A DNA stretch of 64,000 nucleotides from Lutjanus erythropterus (lineage: Eukaryota; Chordata; Actinopteri; Lutjaniformes; Lutjanidae): the NCBI GenBank assembly GCA_020091685.1, contig CM034610.1, forward strand, positions 31,139,134-31,203,133. Direction: 5' to 3'. Numbering within the stretch: position 1 is the stretch's first letter; each line of letters opens with the position of its first letter. This document shows positions 55,227 through 64,000 of the stretch, piece after piece. Below the pieces are notes generated by a model that saw only the letters and a list, made by a program, of their open reading frames with translations, made no database searches and had not been told where the DNA came from. Made by a program: the position numbers and the translations under genes.

Positions 55227-57264
55227 GACTGCAAGACAACTTCACAGGGGTGGCAGAGGGCCCTTTTCACACCTGGAGGCTATTTGCACCATGCCATAAG
55301 ACTAAGGGAGATAAAGAGTGCCATTATAGAGGAGAACAACATCTTTGAAAACATCCAAACAGTCAGCATCTCATCCACTGACAGGGTGCTGAAAAGACAC
55401 CAAATGAATATGAAGCAGCTGTACACTGTTCCATTTGAATGAAATGGTGAAAGAGTGAAGGAGCAGTATGTACAGGTAAAACATGTATGAGCATGCAGTA
55501 ACTGTACCTCACAGTAAACAGTACAACATCGTATAGTGATATACAGTACAGTAAGTGTGACCTTTACACATTTTCTATGGCTGTAGAAAAGAAGATGCAA
55601 TATGTGCTGTATACATTTGATTTAACTGTATCTTGTCTAAAATGAAAACGCATGTAATTCATAAAACTCATTTTGTGTCTTCTGGATATAGAGTATATTG
55701 GAACTGGAAGCAAGTGAACCACCGCACAACTTCATCTACATGGATGAGGCTGGCTTCAACTTAACGAAGCGCAGAAGGCGAGGTCGAAATGTCATCGGCC
55801 ACAGAGCTACAGTTGACCAGCGGGGCGGGAACATAACCATGGGTACTGCTATCTCTGAGAATGGTGTGCTAACACATATTCCCATTATTGGGCCATACAA
55901 TACAGAGCATCTTGTCACCTTTTTAGACTCTCTACAGCAGGGGTGCTCACACTTTTTCGGCTTGCGAGCTACTTTTAAAATGGCCAAGTCAAAATGATCT
56001 ACCTACATTAAAAATGAGGAGGCAGACTCACAGCCCAGTCCACCCACCCCGAAAATGATCAAGACAGCAGCAGCACCCCCAGATTGTGCCCGCCGGGACC
56101 GGGACATCAGCTGTGCACCTGCAACTCAAGCTAACGTCCCAGGTCAAAATGCTAGTATTTCAGAGGCACCGCATCAAACAACTAGCTTCACATTTCCGGG
56201 AAGGTCATTTGGTAAAGAAACGTTTTGTCGGTCATTCAGTGCGAGCTGGTTTAGCAAATGGAGATGGCTCCATTATATTGAGGACGGCGATCGCGTTGTT
56301 TGTTTCATGTTCATGGAGATGTTTTGGACAGTCTGGACATTGGCAGCCTAATGAGGAGCTTCATCAGCGCCAACCCGGAGAGGAAAGCCACATTTGGAGT
56401 TGTGTGACGCCGGTCAGACACTTTTCTTTTCTAATGCTGCCGCCGCGCAGCACACGGCGCCGTTACACACAGAGTTCAGCACCACAGTGACATGGACAGC
56501 AGCCGTGACAAATTGTTTATGGTTGACAAGGTGATCGGCACCATGGACAGTTATACAGACAGATTTTTGCAGTCTTAATTACTGTGCGGGTATTTTTTAA
56601 TCATTATTATCAATGCAGGGAGTTGCGAGTGCAGCGCAGAGCTTTTTTTTTCTCAGCCCCCTCCTGCTGAGAATATGTTCCCGCGGCTATGTCTCACACT
56701 GGCTGCCCTGTACGTCAGTCAAGTGGCAAATGCCATACTGGGGATGGATGATAGGCTAACATCTAATTTTCTTGTTGAATGTCATGCGATCTACCCACAC
56801 TACCTTTGCGATCGACCAGTCGATCGCGATCGACGTATTGGGCACCCCTGCTCTACAGGGATCTCATCCCTGAACAAGAGAGGGGTCAGATTGGAGATGA
56901 CTTGCCAAAGTACGTGATAGTTTGGGACAATGTCAGTTTCCAGCACTCCAACATCATCAGGCAATGGTTTGTGACCCACAACAGGATGCTGATGGAGTTC
57001 CTCTCACCCTACTCCTCATTCCTTAACCCCATTGAGGAATTTTTCTCAGCATGGAGATGGAAAGTATATGATCGTCAGCCACATACACAGATGACCCTTC
57101 TGGCTGCCATGGATGCAGCGTGTGATGACATCACAGCAGATGCCTGCAGAGGCTGGATAAGACACTCTAAAAGATTCTTTCCACGCTGCATCGCAAGAGA
57201 AGATATTCATTGTGATGTGGATGAGAATTTGTGGCCCAACAGACAGGAACGTCAGGAGGTGTAG
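55227..57264 (+). pseudogene. Tc1/mariner (IS630-type) transposase, intron-containing, split by a hAT insertion
   Basis: An exon at 55227-55475 (acceptor acatag; LREIKSAIIEENNIFENIQ, then RHQMNMKQLYTVPFE) has an in-frame TGA at 55440. A donor gtaaaa and acceptor atatag bound a 216-bp intron. The next exon opens at 55692 (LELEASEPPHNFIYMDEAGF, KRRRRGRNVIG) and is interrupted at 55938. Coding resumes at 56851 (VIVWDNVSFQ, YSSFLNPIEEFFSAWRWKVY) to a stop at 57262-57264. Catalytic Asp at 55743, Asp at 56926 and Glu at 57034 give a DD35E triad, all three residues present. The N-terminal DNA-binding part is not found upstream. It is dead because of the stop, the insertion and the missing 5' part. 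Confidence 0.8.
55938..56850. mobile_element. 913-bp hAT-type element inside the transposase
   Basis: Ends CAGGGGTGCTCA and (reverse-complemented) CAGGGGTGCCCA are inverted repeats. The target duplication CTCTACAG is perfect at 55930-55937 and 56851-56858, the 8-bp hallmark of hAT. The right end carries GATCGACCAGTCGATCGCGA, a strong palindrome-like block. A + frame at 56190-56330 reads SFSASWFSKWRWLHYIEDGD then VVCFMFMEMF, like the TTF-type zinc finger of hAT proteins with one Cys lost. So it is a deleted, non-autonomous derivative. Confidence 0.85.
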
Positions 57265-58687
57265 GAAGACTGCACTGTAATTCCTACAGCATTGCATGTA
57301 CAGTTTTCCCTGAGGAGATTGTCCTATGTTCACATTTCTACTGTTGTTTTTTTGTTTTTTTTTGTGCTATGGAGTGCTGTCTTTTCCTTTCTGTATCACA
57401 ATGACATGGTCTGTCAACAAATTACAGTACAAACAGTAAAAGTGTAAATGTGAATCTTGTCCAGTCTCTTGCAATCAATCTCTCACATACACTAAGGTTT
57501 AACTTACAATTTACAATAATTGTCATCAAAACTTTAGTCATAGTTTACATCAGAACATCCCCCCAGAGTACACTGTTATATTGACAACATGACTAAGCAA
57601 TGTGACTGTCTCATCCGTACACAATGACACAAGGACTTGTCATTGTGATGCACTGACATGTTCATTGACACAGATATTTACTTTTGAGAGATGAACTGAG
57701 GATTTTGAGCGAGAGACTGGCTTTTGCAGGTAATCCATGGTGTTTTGCTATTTGTTCAAATTGTTTTGAGAAATGCACTTACTGTTTTGCAAATGTCGTG
57801 GGTGAGGAATTGTTGTAGCTCTCAGCTCCGCTGCGTTTTATGTTTGTTGTGAAGTTTATTAGTTTGTCCAGCTGTTCCTTCCTGTGCTGTGATTGATTTA
57901 AAGACAAAAAATATTAATTATATTAATTAATATTATTATCAATAATGAATTGGCAGCTGTGTGTGCACGGTGCATGGTAGGATATCATTCTTTATTTTAA
58001 AATTGTAATCCTGCTAATAATCTACATTTTTAGGAAATATATCTGTAATCTGATTACAACAATCTATTTTATCTTTTAGTGACATTTTGTGTCAATTATC
58101 CAACAAAGAATGCAGAAAAACCTAAACTCATCCCATTTAACTGACTACATCTTTCATATTTTTAAGCAATGTGCTGTTTGCTTCAATATTTGTTTGTATC
58201 CTTTGCTTTCAAGGACTTGTTACACTGCATCTGACTGCATGAACCAAGTAGAGAAACTTAAACTTAAAAACCAATGTTGGGTTGGAGCCAGAGTTTCATA
58301 TCAATACATATGATTTCACTGTGTTACCACAGATATAATAACATGCAGGAGTGTGTGTGATCCCACTGCAGCTTTAGCTCAGTGTGTCCAGTCAATGTCT
58401 GTCTCTGCTGTTTCTCTGAGGGACACACTGTGGCTCCTGAAGCCAGTTTGTCAGCCAGTTCATACTGTAGTGAAACACTACAGTTACTTGGAATGGTTCT
58501 GATTCTGACTGTGTGTGTTGTGGGGGGGTGGGGGTGATGTGGCAGGGGAGGGGGGCAGGAGAGGTAACAGGGTAATGAGGCAGTGGGTGTTGGATGTTGG
58601 GTGGGGGTTAAGGCTACGTGGAGAGGGCTGGGGTAAGATTGGGGTGAAGGTTTAAGTTGAGGGCAGAGGGGAAAGAGAGGAGAGGAG

Positions 58688-58733
<46 letters not shown>

Positions 58734-58994
58734 TTAAGTGAAGGGCAGACGAGAGACTGCCTGTGTGTTTCTGTCCTCTGAACGACCCCCTCTACCTCTA
58801 CACATGAACGAGAGGCTCCCATGTTAGAATGTGTAAGTGTGTGTGTGTGCGTGAGAGAGAGAGAGAAAGAAAAGTAGTACAGGTGAGAGCACTGTGTGTG
58901 TGTCTCTCTATGTGTGTGTTACTGAACAACAGTATACTAACAAATGGTCTCCATCCTGTTATACTGAAATATACACGTTTCCATCCCTGCCCTC

Positions 58995-58995
<1 letters not shown>

Positions 58996-59030
<35 letters not shown>
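58996..59030. repeat. TG microsatellite
   Basis: 35 bp of TG running into GAGAGA. Confidence 0.9.
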
Positions 59031-59039
<9 letters not shown>

Positions 59040-59282
59040 TAGACACTGTGAGGACTGGTTTGCCATAAGGGAGGTCTAATTAAAGCATAATCTGATTACA
59101 ACATATTTTCTTACTTAAGTGAGAAAATATGTTTTTTGTAATTTAGGTGAACTGACCCTTTAAAAGTCATCAGTTCTGTCACTGAGCAGCTGCATCAGTC
59201 ACACACACACACACACACTGATCTGAGCTGTTAGTGTAGAAATTTAGAATCGACAACAAATTCAAGATTCAACGACCCCTGC

Positions 59283-59284
<2 letters not shown>

Positions 59285-59319
<35 letters not shown>

Positions 59320-59380
59320 ATATGTAATACTCATAAATTTTAAGGTGAAGACTTGGTTTAGGTTATGGTTAGTTAATAGA
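59285..59380. repeat. TG tract plus GTGAAGACTTGG repeat, second copy
   Basis: Same order as 41053-41310, with the GGTTAGGG words decayed to GGTTATGGTTAG. Confidence 0.6.
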
Positions 59381-59561
59381 GAAAGTTGGATATTTTGATC
59401 TGGAATGTCTGATAAAGATGAAAAAAAAATGATGCATGCAAACATAGCCAACTTCAATAACTTTATGAATCATAAACCATGGCAGCAGCAAGCATGTCCC
59501 AGCTGTGTCCAGAACAGATTTTATGAGAACCCAAAATACAGCCAAGACACATGTCTCTTAA

Positions 59562-61250
59562 AGGACCAGTGTGTGGGATTTAGTGGCATCTATTGGCAGA
59601 GGTGTGGACTCAAGTCACATGACTCAGACTCAAGTCAGACTTGAGTCAAAAATTTGATGACTTTAGACTTGACTAAATAAAAAGTGACCGACATCTCGAC
59701 TTGGACTTTAACACCAAAGAATCATCACGTTAACACAATTTATTCTCAGCAAGTTGACACTTAATTACCCAGATCCACTTTATTTGAAGCAATCTGACAG
59801 CATCCAATCAAGTTGCAGGAGAGAACTATGATGAAGTAACATCACATTACTGAACTCCAGTTGTACAAAATTGACGAGGTGGTCACCAAAAAAATGAGTT
59901 ACTGTATGCAAAACATGCAGATCGAAAATTACAGACGGCTGATGACAAAAAAAAGACATCAAAAGACAAATTACACAACAATGTCCAACTTTGTTTGACG
60001 TTTACTTGAAGAACAGTAAGCCGAGGCTCTGTTGGTAAAATGGCATCACATTTAGTGAATATTATAGACTTTACTCGGGTCTTTAGTGCAAAGACTTTAG
60101 ACTTGCCTCTGACTTGCAAAGTAATGAGTTGGTCTCACCTCTGTATCGTGCTGAAGTTGCAGATTGCAAACACCTCGCCCCACCCTAACCTTCCTAGTTA
60201 GTAGGAGAACCTATGGTGGCTGAGAAAGTCATGTGTCTAGAGCCAGTGTTGGGTTTGTCTGTTCTCTAGAAACATAAGATCCTCTTTGGAAAAGTGTACT
60301 CTGTAAAATCTTGGTATTTTGCTGTGGAGCAGAGCCTTACATCCTACATTGCATGGAGTGTTGTGAGCTTCATGTGTGTTCTGGATAAACTAGCAAAACT
60401 GTAACCTAAGAAGCTGTTTTTTAACAAAATATTTGCCTTAACTGCAAGATTAAAGATCCAGAAGACCTCATGCCTGATTGTAACTTCAAGTGGAGCTGAT
60501 TTTCTTTAAAATCTTTATGTGACCATCAATTTTCAAACGTAATGATAATACAAGGAACCAACATCTAAGTTTAACATCAGACTTCCCTGATTTTCAAATG
60601 ACTTTTACAATTCTTAAATCAACCATCACTACATTATATTGGAAAATATAACAACATCAGGGCTGCTGTGGCAAATACAATAACATAATACTTATTTTTG
60701 ATTGATGTACTTGATTTAAAATAGATGAGTTAACTTTCCACGTCATTTCAAAGAGGTGGATGAACTGAGTTTACTTTGGTTTACCCTCCACTATGCCCCT
60801 GAACTAAATAGTTCTAGAACATACTGACAAGATGGAAATTATGTCCAACAACAAAACTATAGTTGTGAGGTCTGTGTTCAGATATCAGTGCAGTCTCTTG
60901 CCCTAATGGGCTCACAAACTTCAGATAAACATATGTCACATTTGTATGTGTGTATTTTAAGGTTAGTTTGCATACTTTTTCAAGCTTTAGAAATAAAATT
61001 GGTCAATTTTTTGCCACTCAATCCAACGTTTTGCTGTGTACTCAGAGCACATGCTGAGATTTTAGGATCATGTGTGGAAGAGGAGCTGCTCCCTTTGTAG
61101 ATATAAAAGGCTCATTCTAAGGTAAAGAAAACACAACAATTCTTATTTTCAGGTGATTATATACTGATGAAAACATACTTATACTGGAATATTATATTCC
61201 ATTTCTGACAGTCTGCCAATAGATCCCTGTAAATCTTTCACACTGGTCCT
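59562..61250. mobile_element. 1.7-kb TTAA-flanked inverted-repeat element
   Basis: AGGACCAGTGTG at 59562 and its exact reverse complement CACACTGGTCCT at 61239-61250 are each flanked directly by TTAA (59558-59561 and 61251-61254). TTAA duplication is the piggyBac hallmark, but the repeat itself is not the usual CCY start, so the superfamily is inferred. No transposase frame. A second element lies inside it. Confidence 0.75.
59597..60143. mobile_element. 547-bp element nested in the TTAA-flanked element
   Basis: Ends CAGAGGTG and CACCTCTG, inside which GACTCAAGTCACATGACTC and related words repeat (CTCAAGTC, CTTGAGTC, GACTTTAGACTTG). It looks like a hAT-type non-autonomous element. A target duplication is not clear. 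Confidence 0.65.
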
Positions 61251-63040
61251 TTAAAATCTTCAAGATTTCTAAATTCTATTCTTACATGTAATTCATGAGT
61301 GGGGAGTGAGAGTTTGTGGGTTACTGATTGAACTACAGTACACACTGTACTGAGTATAATTCACTGTGTGATGAGGAAGCAGGATGAGACAGAGTCAATT
61401 TAGGAATATTCCCTATAAGTCTGGGCACTGATCACAAGTCAGTTCACACATTAAAAGCTGCCAGCCGTCACATATATCTACACACTCATACACACACATG
61501 CATGCACACACACACACGCACATTGCACACACTTCCACAGTCCCACTGACACCTGCAGAGCTGGGCCCGCAGCCATGGAGCAGACTGCCGGTTTCACGCT
61601 CCACAACGTTTTACCGGAACATTCTGCAGGAATCTGACTCCAACTGGCAGCGAGGCCAGGAAGGACAGGTGTGGCAGTGTGTGTGGGTGGCTGTGCGTGT
61701 GTGTGTGAGACAGAGAGGGAGAGGATTTGTAATCGAGAACGTGTGCATGTGTTGTAAGGTTTGAGTTTGTTATGAATGTGTTTGACAGTTGGACAGAGAA
61801 CGAGGAAGAGTGAGACCGTACATCTGATCACAGATGGATCAGATTTGTTACTTCAAAGATAAACTGAAAGTGAGTAAAGTTCTCAACAGATTATAGTCTT
61901 GTTGATCCTCCAGTCAGCAGACATATCAGATTTACCAGAACTCATGCTCAGACAGTAAGTTTTCCAGGAAACCACTGGGTATCATGATGCAATATATTAA
62001 ATAACTCAAAACTCCATGCTTATGAGCTTAGTTTTGTCATGTTGTACATTTTAATGCTCTGTGTGGTGTTTATGTAAAGATAGTGCTTATATTTTACAAC
62101 AAAAACAAATTCCATGTATCCTTAAGCTTAAACAATCTATTGATTGTATTTTCTTCCACATAAACAATTTGCAAAGCTGTCATTTCATTATTTTACATTA
62201 TATTATATTTATATTTTTTGATAGTTAAATCCTGCATTGTTCGCATCCATTGTTTGCTTGGAGTCTTCTTCTTCACTGCCTTCATTGGCTCAGTCTTCAT
62301 CAATCTCAGATCAGAGGAATAAGAATCAAAACCAGGAATGTGTATTTTAGCACACACACACACACACGTGTGTCTTCATGTTAGTGATGCATGGATGAGC
62401 TCTGAGTTCATCTGAATCCACATATACACATAAATCATCCAGAGTGAGCTTCCTAGGTGATTTCTTTATCATGTGCTGTTGATTGTTCACATGTTAAAAT
62501 GGCTTTCTGACCGCGTCAGATACTGCAGCTAAAGGGTACTTTCTGTTGTGACATTTTGTCAAAATGAGACAAGTTGGGATGAGAATGTGTTGCTATGACA
62601 GCAAGCTTTGTACCCCACATTCAAGTGTATCCAGTCAGGATAGCTTTACACATTTTTGCCTTTAGACGTGGTCCAATGACACGTCATATGAACTTTTTAG
62701 TTTCCAGTTCGTCTCTAAGGTCTGCTTGGAAACATGAAAAATATAACAAGAACAGGAAAAAACCTGCAGGATTAAGACATGGTGAAAGCACATCTCCCCT
62801 TTTCCAAACACATCCAGGTAACAACACTCTCCTTCATGTGTTGGTAAACTGAATGGGCAGGGCCGAGCAGCAGGGGGTGTTGATTACAGTAAAGGAGAGA
62901 AGAAGAAAGGGGGGAGGGCTGACAGTAATGTTTGTCACTACGGCCTCGGCAGCGACGTGCGGTGAACTCTGTTTGACCGCGGAGGAGGTGACTCAAGTTC
63001 AAATGTTACATAATCTCAATGGGCTCCTGTAGACACGCTG

Positions 63041-63041
<1 letters not shown>

Positions 63042-63105
<64 letters not shown>
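63042..63105. repeat. AC microsatellite
   Basis: 64 bp of AC. Confidence 0.95.
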
Positions 63106-63106
<1 letters not shown>

Positions 63107-63667
63107 TAAAGAGACATTACACTCTAAAACATGTATAATATAGGTTTTCTTTGTGTTGCTGCTTGAACAAAAAACAGTCAAGAAGCTGTTTCTCTGTCTT
63201 TATACACCAACTTCATTCACACTTTTGTGTCCATGCAGCTGTCTTACAGGATGTTGTCTTCTTCACTTTGCTGCTGATTAAAGATAAAGTCAGGCTGCAA
63301 CCAAGTAGACAAATCCACTGAGCCCTGCAATTCCTTTGGAAATGAATGGAAATTCACTGTCATTAATCTTGTTTTGACAAATCAGGTTCAGTTGAAAGGC
63401 GCGTCCCTCTGAGACTTTTTTTTGCATTTGGCATCTACAGCTAACTCAGGGAGACGCATGACTTGACACCTGGATGATTTAGAGGAAATGGTGCTAAGCT
63501 GTAGATGCTGCGATAACACACATTTTTCTTAATTTGGTATACAGGCTACATTGTTACGTTTTTACAAATTTAAGAATCACTTTAGACCTAAAACAATATT
63601 GACTGAAAATTAAAACGTTTTTTAAAAATGAACTGTCATACATTTCTATATACTTTTTCTGTCAAAG

Positions 63668-63760
63668 TCACAGGGAGCTAACCTGACATGCCAGATAGTT
63701 TGTTAATCAGAACCTTCTGAGAAGTCATCCTTAGAAAATGTTTGGAAAAGGGCAGGCACT
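63668..63760 (-). repeat. dispersed repeat D, copy 2
   Basis: Inverted partner of 38553-38645: AACCTGACATGCCAGATAG, GAAGTCATCCTTAGAAAA and GGGCAGGCACTTTAAAG. Confidence 0.7.
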
Positions 63761-64000
63761 TTAAAGAAAACATTTGGCAGGTGAGTGGAGTGAACCATCT
63801 GTCTATCATGTTTAACACAGCCTAACTTCAACCAATCAGATCTCCTGCCGATGCCAGTCTTTTCCATGTGCTGTTCTCTGCTCTTCTTTCAGTGAAGAAA
63901 TACTCTCCAGTTCTGATATAACTAATGCTATCACAGTATCTACACTAACCTCTTCAGGAGCCACCAATGTTTGCTTGAGATGAGTCACTTCCATGGACGC

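Larger units (their letters stand above)
57265..59557. other. transposon 3' flank and intergenic DNA
   Basis: 57265-57830 is probably the 3' part of the Tc1/mariner element (TTTTGCAAATGTCGTGGGTG near its end), but no clear terminal repeat pair could be fixed. A G-rich stretch at 58520-58690 leads to TG tracts at 58690-58731 and 58996-59030. No gene. Confidence 0.5.
61255..64000. other. intergenic, end of window
   Basis: It holds an open stretch with splice-like edges at 61542-61670 (see findings), a CG-richer spot at 62940-62990, an AC tract at 63042-63105 and dispersed repeat D copy 2. No gene could be established. Confidence 0.5.

Noticed and set aside
61478..61831. 117-codon minus ORF
   Set aside because: Cys/Val-rich repeat translation at both ends and no start context; the plus-strand reading is the better candidate.
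1..64000. CRISPR arrays, operons, phage or bacterial defence genes
   Set aside because: No regular spacer-repeat arrays or prokaryotic gene structure; regular repeats here are microsatellites and minisatellites.

Overview
This is a vertebrate nuclear sequence, almost certainly from a ray-finned (probably percomorph) fish. Short GT-AG-split exons spell one large chromatin gene, and the rest is packed with teleost-style dispersed repeats: tRNA-derived SINEs, hAT, Tc1/mariner and TTAA-flanked elements, a LINE tail, and very many AC/TG microsatellites. I see no bacterial, viral, CRISPR or operon structure.

One protein-coding gene could be established. It is jmjd1c (KDM3 family, JmjC-domain protein 2C), on the + strand, with 28 coding exons from 8828 to 42789 and a 3' UTR to about 44257. 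The first visible exon opens in mid-protein, so the true start and roughly the first 150 residues lie upstream of base 1. Every exon junction keeps reading frame. The visible coding sequence is 8181 bp, or 2726 residues plus stop. The order is: a conserved N-terminal block (exons 1-3), a long disordered Ser/Gln/His/Pro-rich middle (exons 5-12, including a 2443-bp exon), a Cys-rich zinc-finger region (exons 13-17), an LRDLL nuclear-receptor box (exon 19) and the JmjC domain (exons 20-28) with its metal ligands.

Region by region: 1-8827 is intron holding several repeats, a decayed transposon-derived ORF and a SINE. 8828-42789 is the gene, whose introns carry a 5'-truncated LINE (18564-19688), two copies of a fold-back repeat, a 304-bp terminal-inverted-repeat element and many copies of a repeat rich in GATTAATCGA-like sequence. 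42790-44257 is the 3' UTR. 44258-64000 is intergenic, with no secure gene. It holds fragments of a Tc1/mariner-type transposon, one copy split by a 913-bp hAT element with a perfect 8-bp target duplication. It also holds a 1.7-kb TTAA-flanked element with another element nested inside it, minisatellites and many TG tracts.

The gene acts alone here; no partner gene is visible. The most notable signals are the nested transposons, a possible 42-bp in-frame micro-exon, two strong CTCF-like motifs and repeat families that recur within the window. I did not find a clearly new biological system.
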